A stretch of DNA of 64,000 nucleotides from Allobogoriella deserti (lineage in GTDB: Bacteria; Actinomycetota; Actinomycetes; Actinomycetales; Actinomycetaceae), in contig NZ_JBHUEE010000012.1 in the NCBI RefSeq assembly GCF_042680605.1, positions 1-64,000 on the forward strand. The letters run 5' to 3'. The stretch's first letter is position 1. Each line of letters opens with the position of its first letter. The notes under the pieces were generated by a model. That model was not told the DNA's origin. It saw nothing but the letters and a program-made list of their open reading frames with translations, and searched no databases. The position numbers were made by a program, and so were the translations under genes. Shown here one piece after another: positions 34,382 through 42,529 of this stretch.

Positions 34382-34890
34382 GTCGCGTCACCCTGGGTGC
34401 GGGCGACGGCGTCGGTCAGGGTCTCGGTGAGCTGCTCCGCCACGGTGGCGTCGAGTCCCTGGATGACCACGGCGCCCTGGGCCGAACCGGTGGTGACGGA
34501 GACGGCGGCCAGCCCGAACGCCCGATGGAGGGCGTTGCGGCGGACCTCGACCGTCTGGACTCGGTTCAACGGCGCGATGCGCCATTCGCGTGTGAGCCAG
34601 CCGGTCCGTGAGTACACCGCGGTGTCCGTGGCCTCCCACCGGTGCACGCGCAGGCGCAGCCACGGTGCCACCGCGGCCCGCGGCAGCGTGACGAGCGCGA
34701 GGGCTCCGCCGACGGCGAGCAACCATGGCCGGCCCGCGTCCCACCACACCGCCGGAAGGCCCGCGGCCAGCACGACCGCTGCGAGCTGGGCAGCGCCGGA
34801 GACCAGCCAGTACCGCTTGGCCCGCGGGTCCACGTGGTGCGCCGGGGGCCGCGGGGCAGTGGTGGGCGGTTGTCGGGGCTCGAGGTCCAT
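34378..34890 (-). CDS. single bacterial PH-like domain membrane protein
   Basis: This 170-residue protein of the YdbS type has two transmembrane segments (YWLVSGAAQLAAVVLAAGLPAVW and PWLLAVGGALALVTL in the first 75 residues) and one bPH2 domain (YSRTGWLTREWRIAPLNRVQTVEV, split; then LHRAFGLAAVSVTTGSAQG). It is the upstream gene of the pair, with its stop overlapping the start of the larger protein (ATGA). Confidence 0.82.
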   Translation of the reverse strand: MDLEPRQPPTTAPRPPAHHVDPRAKRYWLVSGAAQLAAVVLAAGLPAVWWDAGRPWLLAVGGALALVTLPRAAVAPWLRLRVHRWEATDTAVYSRTGWLTREWRIAPLNRVQTVEVRRNALHRAFGLAAVSVTTGSAQGAVVIQGLDATVAEQLTETLTDAVARTQGDAT

Positions 34891-35031
34891 CTCTTCCCAT
34901 CGTGTGGATCAGGCTTCACCGTACGGTTCTGGCGCAGGTGACGGATCCGCTCGGGGAAGGAGATTCCGCCGCGTCATCCACCGGAAGGAGGAGAGCTCGG
35001 ATGTGGGTGGGCACACACGCTCGACATATAG

Positions 35032-35044
35032 ATGCATGGTGCAT
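35032..35044. promoter_or_regulatory. dyad upstream of the MarR-MFS operon
   Basis: ATGCA and TGCAT arms are separated by TGG, about 20 bp before the MarR start and next to an AT-rich promoter-like CATATAGATG. It is a likely autoregulatory site for the MarR protein. Confidence 0.45.
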
Positions 35045-35064
35045 GTAGGAGTAGGGTGGTCGCC

Positions 35065-35547
35065 GTGTCCACCCGCCCTGAACTGACCGAACGACTGGTC
35101 GATGAGATCGGCGCGTTCCTCCGGCGCACCCGGACCTCGGCCATCCGCGTCGCGGACCGCGTCGGCCTGCAGCCGACGCAGTCCCAGATCCTCTTCACGC
35201 TCAAGCGGCTCGGCGAGTGCCGCGTCGCCGATCTGGCCGAGGTGCAGCTCGTCGACCCCTCGGTCTCCAGCCGGCAGGTCGCCGCCATGGAGAAGGCCGG
35301 CCTGGTCGAGCGCCGTCCGGACCCGGAAGACGCCCGCGCCTCGCTCGTCTCCCTCTCCCAGGCCGGCCACGCGAAGCTCGGCGAGGTTCACGCCGAGCAC
35401 CGCGCCGCGCTGGCCACCGCGCTGGCCGGATGGCCCGACGAGCGCATCACCCGCCTGGCCGACGACCTCCGCGAATTCGTCGAGGCGTCCGGCCCTGTCT
35501 ACGACGAACTCACCGGCCCGCGCGCCGGCCAGATGGAGGTTGTGTGA
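35065..35547 (+). CDS. MarR-family regulator
   Basis: This 160-residue winged-helix protein has QILFTLKRLGECRVADLAEVQ, recognition-helix residues VDPSVSSRQVAAMEKAGLVER and wing RRPDPEDARASLVSLS, the Asp-Arg-type wing of MarR members. Start at GTG 35065, where a TAGGGT box lies 7 nt upstream; an alternative GTG at 35056 would use TAGGAG as ribosome-binding site. Its stop overlaps the MFS gene (GTGA), so it probably represses its own exporter. Confidence 0.83.
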   Translation: MSTRPELTERLVDEIGAFLRRTRTSAIRVADRVGLQPTQSQILFTLKRLGECRVADLAEVQLVDPSVSSRQVAAMEKAGLVERRPDPEDARASLVSLSQAGHAKLGEVHAEHRAALATALAGWPDERITRLADDLREFVEASGPVYDELTGPRAGQMEVV

Positions 35548-37334
35548 CCCGCCCTCGCAAGGAGCTGACCGACAGACGCGCCTACGCCGGGATGACGCCG
35601 GAGCAGGCGGAGGCCGCCCACCACGAGCACCGACAGATCCTCAAGGTGCTGACCGGGCTGCTGCTCGCGATGTTCGTCGGTTCGTTGTCCGCGACGATCG
35701 TCGGCAACGCCCTGCCGGTGATCGTCGGTGAGATCGGCGGAAGTCAGCAGCAGTACACCTGGATCGTCACCGCCTCCATCCTCGCCTCCACCGCGGCGAC
35801 ACCGATCTTCGGCAAGCTGGCGGACCTGTTCGACAAGAAGACGCTGCTGCTCGTGGCCATCTCGATCTTCGGCGTCGGGTCGCTGGTCGCCGGATTCAGC
35901 GTCTCCGCGGAGATGCTCATCGCCGTGCGCGTGCTGCAAGGCATCGGCATGGGGTCGATCATGGTGCTTGTCCAGACCACGATCGCCACCATCATCCCGC
36001 CGCGTCAGCGGGGCAGGTACAACGGCTACCTCGGTGCCGTGATCGCCGCCTCCACGGTGTCCGGGCCTCTGATCGGCGGCGTCATCGTCGACATCCCCTG
36101 GCTCGGCTGGCGCTGGTGCTTCTGGATCTCCGTGCCGTTCATGATCGCTGCCCTCGTGGTCCTGGTGCGCAACCTGCACGTGCCGACCGTGCGCCGGGCG
36201 GAGACGCGGATCGACTGGGCCGGCGCCTTCCTCATCTCCGCCGCCACCACGACGTTGCTGATCTGGATCTCGTTCGCCGACCACTCCTTCGCCTGGGTGT
36301 CCTGGCAGACGGCCGCGATGCTCGGCGGCGCCGCGGTGCTCGGGGTCGCCTTCGTCCTCGTCGAGCGCAAGGTCCGCGAGCCGGTGGTGCCGCTGTACAT
36401 CCTCACCGAACGCTCCACGGTGCTGGCGATCGTCGCGTCGCTGGCCATCGGCACCACGATGTTCGGCGCCAACATCTACCTCGGCCAGTACTTCCAGATC
36501 GGACGCAGTTATTCGCCGACGATCTCCGGCTGGCTCACCCTGCCGCTGATGCTGGGCCTGCTGATCTCCTCGACGGTCTCCGGCCGCCTGGTGACTCGGA
36601 CCGGCCGGTGGAAGCCGTACGTCACCGGCGGCATGATCCTGCTCGCCGTCGGCATCGGCCTGCTCTCCACGGTGCGGGCCGACACCGCGCTGTGGGTGAT
36701 CGGCGCGTTCCTCCTCATCGCGGGGTTCGGCCTCGGTGCCTCGATGCAGAACCTCGTCCTCGCCGTCCAGAACAGCAACGCGCTGTCCAACGTCGGTGCC
36801 GCCACCTCCACCGTGACCTTCTTCCGGAACCTCGGCGGCGCCATGGGCATCCAGATCCTCGCCGCGGTCTACACCCACCGGGTCACCGACCTCACGGTCG
36901 ACGGGCTCCGCGCACAGGGGGCGGCCCCCGGGGCGTTCGACGCCTCCAGCGAGTCGCTCGACCTGACCCGCCTGCCCGACGCCGTGGTCCAGGTGATCCG
37001 CAACGCCTACGGCGACGGCATCGGAGTGGTCTTCCTGGTCGCGGCCGTGGCCGCCGTCCTCGGCGTCCTCGCGGTGGCGTTCATGCGCGCCACCATGCTG
37101 CGCAGCACCTGGGACACGCCCCCGTCCCGTGCCTCGGAGGCGTCGGCAGCCGGCGAGACGGACCGGACCACCGACGGTGTGCTCGACACCGGGCTGGACA
37201 CCGCCCCCGGCGATGCCACACCGGCCACGACGGCGATGGTGGACCGGGACGCCGTGCCCGGCTCGCAGGAGCCCGGTGAGACGGCTGGCCCCGGTGCAGA
37301 CGCCGTCGAACCCGACACCGCCCGACGGCGCTGA
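35544..37334 (+). CDS. MFS drug exporter (DHA2/EmrB-QacA type)
   Basis: This 596-residue exporter has about 14 membrane segments. Motifs include the early LPVIVGEIGGSQQQYTWIV, motif A GKLADLFDKKTLLL and motif C-like YLGAVIAASTVSGPLIGG, fitting the 14-helix DHA2 family that expels drugs by proton antiport. The C-terminal 70 residues are a hydrophilic Thr/Asp/Pro-rich tail that the family normally lacks. A 13-bp-arm hairpin follows the gene. Confidence 0.88.
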   Translation: MTRPRKELTDRRAYAGMTPEQAEAAHHEHRQILKVLTGLLLAMFVGSLSATIVGNALPVIVGEIGGSQQQYTWIVTASILASTAATPIFGKLADLFDKKTLLLVAISIFGVGSLVAGFSVSAEMLIAVRVLQGIGMGSIMVLVQTTIATIIPPRQRGRYNGYLGAVIAASTVSGPLIGGVIVDIPWLGWRWCFWISVPFMIAALVVLVRNLHVPTVRRAETRIDWAGAFLISAATTTLLIWISFADHSFAWVSWQTAAMLGGAAVLGVAFVLVERKVREPVVPLYILTERSTVLAIVASLAIGTTMFGANIYLGQYFQIGRSYSPTISGWLTLPLMLGLLISSTVSGRLVTRTGRWKPYVTGGMILLAVGIGLLSTVRADTALWVIGAFLLIAGFGLGASMQNLVLAVQNSNALSNVGAATSTVTFFRNLGGAMGIQILAAVYTHRVTDLTVDGLRAQGAAPGAFDASSESLDLTRLPDAVVQVIRNAYGDGIGVVFLVAAVAAVLGVLAVAFMRATMLRSTWDTPPSRASEASAAGETDRTTDGVLDTGLDTAPGDATPATTAMVDRDAVPGSQEPGETAGPGADAVEPDTARRR

Positions 37335-37372
37335 GCGCCCGCTGTCGCCGAGTTCGGCCCGGGGGGGACGAG

Positions 37373-37403
37373 CGCCTCACCCGAGCGCCACTCGGGTGAG
37401 GCG
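37373..37403 (+). terminator. intrinsic-type hairpin after the MFS exporter
   Basis: Perfect 13-bp arms (CGCCTCACCCGAG and complement) are separated by CGCCA, 38 bp after the stop. No T-run follows. The length and position make it a good terminator for the MarR-MFS operon. Confidence 0.65.
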
Positions 37404-37523
37404 TCCTGATGCCCGGGAGCGAGGGCGCCATTGGTCTCAGCATCCGGGCGTGGCCGGCCGGCTCACAGTGGACCCGCCGGCGCGCGGGCACCATCGACGG
37501 CACGCCGCTGATGGAGGATGCCC

Positions 37524-38765
37524 GTGCCCGACCTGCCGTGTCCCCCCGACGCCGGGCGCCTGCGCCCGCAGACACTCGCCGTGCGCGGCGGGCAGCATCG
37601 AAGCGGCTTCCAGGAGACCTCGGAGGCCCTCTACCTGACCCAGGGGTTCGTCTACGACACCGCCGACGAGGCGGCGGCCACCTTCGCCGAGGAGATCGAC
37701 CGCTACAGCTACTCGCGGTACGCGAACCCGACCGTGACCACGTTCCAGGAGCGACTCGCTCTGCTCGAGGGGGCCGAGGCGTGCCTGGCGACAGCGACCG
37801 GGATGTCGGCCGTCTTCACGGCCGTCGCCGCGCTGGTCCGTTCCGGGTCCCGGATCGTCGCAGCACGGGAGTTGTTCGGCTCCACCGTGACCATCTTCGA
37901 CCAGATCCTGCCCGAGTGGGGCGTGCGCACGGACTACGTGACCGGCACCGATCCGCAGCAGTGGGAGCGGGCGCTGGCGACGCCTGCGGACGTCGTCTTC
38001 CTGGAGTCGCCGTCCAACCCCATGCAGGACGTGCTCGACCTGGCGCGTATCGCCCGACTCGCCCACCGGGCGGGAGCCGTGGTCGTCGTCGACAACGTCT
38101 TCGCTACCCCGGTGCTGCAGCGCCCGCTCGAGCTCGGTGCCGACTTGGTCGTGTACTCGGCGACGAAGCACATCGACGGCCAGGGGCGCTGCATGGGCGG
38201 GGCGGTCCTCGGTGGCACGGATCTCGTCCAGGGCCGGATCCGCACCCTGTACCGGATGAGCGGGCCGGTGCTCGCCCCGTTCAACGCGTGGGTGCTGACC
38301 AAGGGGCTCGAGACACTGCCGGTCCGGGTACGTGCCCAGGCCGCCGCAGCCGCGGATCTGGCGAGCTGGCTGGAGGCGCAACAGGGCGTCGAGGCGGTGC
38401 GCTACCCGTTCCTGCCGTCCCACCCGCAGCACGACCTCGCCCGCGCCCAGATGAGCGGCGGTGGCACGGTGGTGACGGTGACCCTCGCCGGTGCCGGCGG
38501 CCGCTCGTCCGACGAGGCGGCCTTCGCGTTCCTCGACGCTCTGCGTGTGGTCGACCTGTCCAGCAATCTCGGTGATGCCAAGTCCCTCGCCACCCACCCC
38601 GCCACGACGACGCACTGCCGGGTGGACCCGCAGCTGCGCGCGAGCATGGGGATCACCGGCGGAACGGTGCGGCTGTCCGTCGGACTCGAGGACGTCGAGG
38701 ATCTCCGTGAGGACCTCGAGGCCGCCCTTGCCGCGTGTCGGGGTCGCCCGCGACCAAAAGAGTGA
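37524..38765 (+). CDS. metZ: O-succinylhomoserine sulfhydrylase-like PLP enzyme
   Basis: This is a 413-residue Cys/Met-metabolism PLP enzyme. Features are LAVRGGQHRSGFQETSEALY, YSYSRYANPTVTTFQERLA, VFLESPSNP, and the Schiff-base lysine in VVYSATKHIDGQGR (about residue 215), followed by TRCM-like GRCMGG. The early residues and length fit MetZ more than cystathionine lyases. It would make homocysteine from O-succinylhomoserine and sulfide. GTG 37524 is preferred because GGAGG is spaced 6 bp from it; the ATG at 37518 abuts that sequence. Confidence 0.83.
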   Translation: MPDLPCPPDAGRLRPQTLAVRGGQHRSGFQETSEALYLTQGFVYDTADEAAATFAEEIDRYSYSRYANPTVTTFQERLALLEGAEACLATATGMSAVFTAVAALVRSGSRIVAARELFGSTVTIFDQILPEWGVRTDYVTGTDPQQWERALATPADVVFLESPSNPMQDVLDLARIARLAHRAGAVVVVDNVFATPVLQRPLELGADLVVYSATKHIDGQGRCMGGAVLGGTDLVQGRIRTLYRMSGPVLAPFNAWVLTKGLETLPVRVRAQAAAAADLASWLEAQQGVEAVRYPFLPSHPQHDLARAQMSGGGTVVTVTLAGAGGRSSDEAAFAFLDALRVVDLSSNLGDAKSLATHPATTTHCRVDPQLRASMGITGGTVRLSVGLEDVEDLREDLEAALAACRGRPRPKE

Positions 38766-38798
38766 CAGTACTCTGTCAATATTGGACAGGGTGCTGTC
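38763..38798. promoter_or_regulatory. two MarR-type operators 21 bp apart
   Basis: TGACAG-TACT-CTGTCA (38763-38778) and GACAG-GGTG-CTGTC (38785-38798) share the same half-sites. Their centres are 21 bp apart, two helical turns, placing both on one DNA face. They overlap the metZ stop and lie just upstream of the MarR gene. Confidence 0.7.
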
Positions 38799-38822
38799 AT
38801 GACGTCGAGGAGGGGCGGACCG

Positions 38823-39284
38823 ATGAGCGGCGACGAGGCCGAGGCGTACCGGTACCTCATCGCCGACGTCGAGGAACTGGCCGGCCTCTCCCGGGAGCGA
38901 CATCAGCGTCTGGCCGCCCGGCACGGCCAGTCCGTGGCGCGATGGCACGTGCTCGCCGTGATCGCGCAGGAGCCGGCCACCGTCCCCGGTGTCGCCTCCC
39001 GTCTGGGCCTGACGCGGCAGAGCGTGCAGCGCGTGGTGGACGACCTGTCCCGTGAGTGGCTCGCGGAGAAGGTCCGCAACCCCCGCCACCGGTCCTCGCC
39101 CCTGGTGGCCCCCACCGACGCCGGCCGCCGCCTCCTGGCCAATCTGGCTGCCGACGCCGAGGACGAGCACCTGGCCCTGCTCGCGACCGGCGGCGTCCAG
39201 CGACGCGAGCTCCTCGCCGCACGCCAGACCATCCGTTCCCTCCTGGCCCTGCTGCGGATGGAGGATTCCGACGCCCGACCCTGA
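38823..39284 (+). CDS. MarR-family regulator
   Basis: This 153-residue protein starts at an ATG 9 bp behind GAGGAGG; the earlier in-frame ATG at 38799 lies against the operator. Features are RWHVLAVIAQEPATVPGVASRLGL, recognition helix TRQSVQRVVDDLSREWLAE, and wing NPRHRSSPLVAPTDAGRRL. The two adjacent GACAG dyads make autorepression likely. What else it controls (metZ upstream or a distant gene) cannot be told. Confidence 0.83.
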   Translation: MSGDEAEAYRYLIADVEELAGLSRERHQRLAARHGQSVARWHVLAVIAQEPATVPGVASRLGLTRQSVQRVVDDLSREWLAEKVRNPRHRSSPLVAPTDAGRRLLANLAADAEDEHLALLATGGVQRRELLAARQTIRSLLALLRMEDSDARP

Positions 39285-39301
39285 CCGCGGGTCCGTAGGG
39301 T

Positions 39302-39342
39302 GGCGGCCGTGACGAGGACGCACGCGAGCCGGCTCGGCCGCC
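39302..39342. terminator. inverted repeat between convergent marR and upp
   Basis: Outer arms GGCGGCCG (39302-39309) and CGGCCGCC (39335-39342) enclose a 12-bp perfect palindrome CGAGCCGGCTCG (39325-39336). It sits between the two stop codons and could end transcription from both sides. The overlap between the inner and outer pairings makes the structure ambiguous. Confidence 0.4.
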
Positions 39343-39368
39343 GACGGCTGCCCTCCGCGCGGCGGCGG

Positions 39369-40007
39369 TCAGTCGACGACGCCGTAGAGCCGGTCTCCGG
39401 CGTCACCGAGGCCAGGCACGATGTACTTCTGCTCGTTGAGCCGTTCGTCGACCGCGGCGGTCACGATCGTCACGTCGCCGCGCGCACCGATCGCCTCCTC
39501 GACGGTGCGCAGCCCCTCCGGGGCGGCCAGCAGGCAGATCGCGGTGACATCGACGGCCCCGCGTGCGAGCAGGTACTCGATCGCAGCGATGAGCGTGTGA
39601 CCGGTTGCGAGCATCGGGTCGAGCACGTAGCACTGCCGTCCGGAGAGGTCGTCCGGCAACCGTTCGGCGTAGGTGATCGCCTCGAACGTCTGCTCGTCGC
39701 GCTGCATGCCGAGGAACCCGACCTCCGCCGTCGGCAGCAGGCGGCTCATGCCGTCGAGCATGCCGAGACCGGCGCGCAGAATCGGCACCACGATCGGCTG
39801 GGGCGAGGCGAGGTGCGTGCCCGTGGTGGGCGCCACCGGGGTGGTGATCTCCACGGTCGTGGTCCGCACCTCACGGGTGGCCTCGTAGGCGAGCAACGTG
39901 ACGAGCTCGTCCACCAGCAGCCGGAACGTCGGCGACCGGGTCGTCTCGTCGCGAAGGATGGTGAGCTTGTGGGCGATGAGCGGGTGGTCGGCCACGTGGA
40001 CACGCAT
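39369..40007 (-). CDS. upp: uracil phosphoribosyltransferase
   Basis: This 212-residue protein matches Upp throughout: VHVADHPLIAHKLTILRDE at the start, IVVPILRAGLGMLDGM, the PRPP-binding loop CYVLDPMLATGHTLIAAIEYL (two parts) and the uracil-site YIVPGLGDAGDRLYG at the end. It makes UMP from uracil and PRPP. A TAGGTT box 7 nt before the ATG indicates a leaderless mRNA. It is divergent from tadA with a 33-bp gap. Confidence 0.95.
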   Translation of the reverse strand: MRVHVADHPLIAHKLTILRDETTRSPTFRLLVDELVTLLAYEATREVRTTTVEITTPVAPTTGTHLASPQPIVVPILRAGLGMLDGMSRLLPTAEVGFLGMQRDEQTFEAITYAERLPDDLSGRQCYVLDPMLATGHTLIAAIEYLLARGAVDVTAICLLAAPEGLRTVEEAIGARGDVTIVTAAVDERLNEQKYIVPGLGDAGDRLYGVVD

Positions 40008-40040
40008 GGACGCCAACCTACCGGCTGCCATGATGACGCC

Positions 40041-40526
40041 ATGACCGGTTCTGCGCGTGCGCCGGCGCCCGATCCTGCGGTCGAGGGAGCCATGGATGAG
40101 GCGCTGGACCTGGCCCGCCGGGCTGCTGCCGGAGGTGACGTGCCGGTCGGCGCCGTCGTCCTCGGACCGGACGGTGCCGTACTCGGCCGCGGGCGTAACC
40201 GTCGCGAGGCCGACGGCGACCCCACCGCGCACGCCGAGATCCTCGCCCTGCGGGAGGCGTCCCGTGCGCTCGCCGGCTGGCGGCTGGACGGGTGCACCCT
40301 CGTGGTCACGCTGGAGCCGTGCACGATGTGCGCGGGCGCGCTCGTGCTGGCCCGGATCGGCCGGATCGTGCTCGGGGCGTGGGACCCGAAGGCCGGTGCC
40401 GCCGGATCGGTCCGGGACGTGGTCCGCGACGCCCGCCTCAACCACCGCGTGGAGGTGCTCTCCGGGGTCCGCGAGGAGGAGTGCGCGCAGGTGCTCCAGG
40501 ACTTCTTCGGCGTCCGCCGGCGGTAG
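40041..40526 (+). CDS. tadA: tRNA-specific adenosine deaminase
   Basis: This 161-residue cytidine/deoxycytidylate deaminase-fold protein has the catalytic PTAHAEILALREA and zinc cysteines in LEPCTMCAGAL. LVVTLEPC and the C-terminal VRDARLNHRVEV fit TadA, which converts A34 to inosine in tRNA-Arg(ACG). The pairing with the divergent upp gene is common in Actinobacteria. Confidence 0.92.
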   Translation: MTGSARAPAPDPAVEGAMDEALDLARRAAAGGDVPVGAVVLGPDGAVLGRGRNRREADGDPTAHAEILALREASRALAGWRLDGCTLVVTLEPCTMCAGALVLARIGRIVLGAWDPKAGAAGSVRDVVRDARLNHRVEVLSGVREEECAQVLQDFFGVRRR

Positions 40527-40665
40527 GGCCGTTGCATGGTCGGCGGCGTCGCGCCAGTGGCGCTGAAACGAGCGACAGCGCGCATGGCTGGGTACCACAT
40601 GCACGTGTGAGCACCACAGTCCGGCGCGGATGTGCACGCTGCGGGTCCCGGGCGAGACTGGAGGC

Positions 40666-40932
40666 ATGATCCGCAGACGTCTCATCGTGCGGGGCCGGGT
40701 CCAGGGAGTCGGGTTCCGCTACGCGTGCGAGCAGGCGGCCGCCCGTGCCGGTGTCCGCGGCTGGGTGCGTAACCGGTCCGACGGGACGGTCGAAGCTGTT
40801 CTCGAGGGCGAGACCTCCGCAGTCGAGTCGATGACCGGTTGGGTGCGGCAGGGGCCCCCGGCGGCCGCGGTGACCGGCGTCGACGTCACCGACGAGGACC
40901 CCGAGGGGTTGTCCGGGTTCACCGTCCGCTGA
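40666..40932 (+). CDS. acyP: acylphosphatase
   Basis: This small 88-residue protein has the full acylphosphatase signature: RLIVRGRVQGVGFRYACEQAA (catalytic Arg near residue 21) and the WVRNRSDGTVEAVLEG block with the catalytic Asn. It hydrolyses carboxyl-phosphate bonds such as acetyl phosphate. GGAGG lies very close to the ATG. The stop codon opens an 8-bp tandem repeat. Confidence 0.9.
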   Translation: MIRRRLIVRGRVQGVGFRYACEQAAARAGVRGWVRNRSDGTVEAVLEGETSAVESMTGWVRQGPPAAAVTGVDVTDEDPEGLSGFTVR

Positions 40933-40961
40933 CGAGCTGACGAGCTGACGAGCTGACGGGC
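40930..40961 (+). repeat. four tandem 8-bp units across the acylphosphatase stop
   Basis: TGACGAGC is repeated three times exactly, and a fourth time with one change (TGACGGGC). The first unit contains the stop codon, and each of the next units would supply another TGA in a different frame. The gap to the convergent sirtuin gene is otherwise short. Confidence 0.9.
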
Positions 40962-40995
40962 TTGCCGGCGGACGGGCCACCGGGCGCGGGGCAGG

Positions 40996-41967
40996 TCAGC
41001 GGTGCGCCGCGAGCATCTCGGCCAGCAGCGGCAGGGCCTGCGAGGTGCCGGCGTGAACGCTCGCCGTGGCCAGATCGTCCCCGCGGGTGCTGCCGCGGTT
41101 GACGATCCCCACCGGGCGCCCCGCCTTGGCCGCGCGCCGGGCAAACCGCAGGCCGCCCATCACCGCGAGCGAGGACCCGGCCACGAGCAGGCCCTCAGCC
41201 TCGTCGGCGATCGCGTAGGCCGCCTCGACGCGTTCGCGTGGCGTGTTGTCCCCGAAGAAGACGACGTCCGGCTTGAGGATCCCGCCGCATCGCGGACAGT
41301 CGGCGATCCGGAAGTCCGCCGTGGACTCGAGGACGACGTCGGCGTCCGGAGCCACCTCGAGGTCCTCCAGCTCGGCGAAGCGCTCACGCCAGTGCGGGTT
41401 GAGTTCGACCAGCACCCGGTCGTGCTCCTCCCGGCTGATCTCCAGGCCGCAGGACAGGCACAGCACCCGGTCGTACCGTCCGTGCAGGTGGACCACGGTC
41501 CGGGATCCGGCCCGCACGTGCAGCAGGTCGATGTTCTGGGTGATCACGCCGGTGAGCAGACCGTCGCGTTCCATCGCGGCGAGGGCCCGGTGGCCGGCGT
41601 TCGGCTCCGCCTGCTGCAGGTGCCGCCACCCGAGGTGGTTGCGTGCCCAGTAATGCCGGCGGAACCGGTCGGAGGCGACGAACTGCTGGTGCGTCATCGG
41701 TCGGCGCGGCGCGGAGCCGGGGGAGCGGTAGTCGGGGATGCCCGAGTCGGTGGAGATACCCGCGCCGGTGAGCACGGCCAGCCGCCGGCCGGCGAAGGCA
41801 CTCACCAGCGGCTCGAGCGCGGCCCGGAGGTCCGGCGGATCCGGCCGGCGCTCCTCGGCCGGGGGAGCGATCGTGGTGGGCCGGATCACCAGCCGGGGCG
41901 CCGAACCGGTCGGGAACAGATCCGCCGCAGCGTACTGCGGTCCGCCCGGGCGGTTGCTGTCAGGCAC
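40996..41967 (-). CDS. sirtuin NAD-dependent protein deacylase
   Basis: This 323-residue protein has the Sir2 core: LTGAGISTDSGIPDYRSPGSA (about residue 66), TQNIDLLHVRAG, the catalytic His in HLHGRYDRV, zinc cysteine pairs CLSC and CPRC, DVVFFGDNTP and VAGSSLAVMGGLRF. It removes acyl groups from lysines, producing nicotinamide and O-acyl-ADP-ribose. The N-terminal 55 residues are a Pro/Arg-rich extension. A TAACCT box 6 nt upstream of the GTG supports this leaderless start. Confidence 0.9.
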   Translation of the reverse strand: MPDSNRPGGPQYAAADLFPTGSAPRLVIRPTTIAPPAEERRPDPPDLRAALEPLVSAFAGRRLAVLTGAGISTDSGIPDYRSPGSAPRRPMTHQQFVASDRFRRHYWARNHLGWRHLQQAEPNAGHRALAAMERDGLLTGVITQNIDLLHVRAGSRTVVHLHGRYDRVLCLSCGLEISREEHDRVLVELNPHWRERFAELEDLEVAPDADVVLESTADFRIADCPRCGGILKPDVVFFGDNTPRERVEAAYAIADEAEGLLVAGSSLAVMGGLRFARRAAKAGRPVGIVNRGSTRGDDLATASVHAGTSQALPLLAEMLAAHR

Positions 41968-42041
41968 CGAGCCAGGTTACGACGGCGAGAACGGCGGCGC
42001 GCCGTCGCGCGCGGCCGTCGCGCCCGCTCTACCGTCGAGCC

Positions 42042-42515
42042 ATGGAGCCGGAGCGGACCGACCTCGCCACGCTGGCCGTCCGCGGCCGCGAGGTCGTCGC
42101 GTCCTATCTCGCGGCGGTCGACGTCGCCTGGGCGGACGACGACGAGGACGTCGTCGAGATCCTCAACGGGGCCGGTGACCTCCGGCGGATCCGGGTATCG
42201 GTGACCGACCACGACCACTGGGCGCTGCCCCGCGCCGAGCTCGCCGAGGAGCCCGAGGTCGCCGACGGCTGGTGGGCCTTCGTCCGCATGCGCACCGGCA
42301 CGGAGCCCGAGCTGTACCTCGCGGGGGAGGATCAGGTCCGTGAGCTGATGACGCGCCTGCTCACGCAGTCGCCGGTGCACGCCGGCCCGGCGGAGGATCC
42401 CGCGGCCGATGACGGCGCCGCCGCCGGCCGGATCACCGACGAGGCGATACCCGTGTGCACCGGGGATCTGCGTCCGCTGCTGCGGCCGTGGCGCGAACTA
42501 ACCCAGAACTTCTGA
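42042..42515 (+). CDS. hypothetical protein
   Basis: This is a 157-residue acidic protein with no family I recognise. The first half predicts mixed helix and strand (VVASYLAAVDVAW, LRRIRVSVTDHDHWALP, DGWWAFVRM). The second half is disordered and Ala/Asp-rich. A TACCGT box 6 nt before the ATG suggests it is leaderless. It is divergent from the sirtuin gene and followed by the FAD oxidase after 14 bp, so it may share a transcript with that gene. Confidence 0.6.
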   Translation: MEPERTDLATLAVRGREVVASYLAAVDVAWADDDEDVVEILNGAGDLRRIRVSVTDHDHWALPRAELAEEPEVADGWWAFVRMRTGTEPELYLAGEDQVRELMTRLLTQSPVHAGPAEDPAADDGAAAGRITDEAIPVCTGDLRPLLRPWRELTQNF

Positions 42516-42529
42516 CGGGAGCCGGACAC

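Noticed and set aside
37404..37523. SAM-type riboswitch upstream of the metZ-like gene
   Set aside because: I found none of the conserved SAM-IV or SAM-II core blocks. The stretch is GC-rich with only minor pairing.
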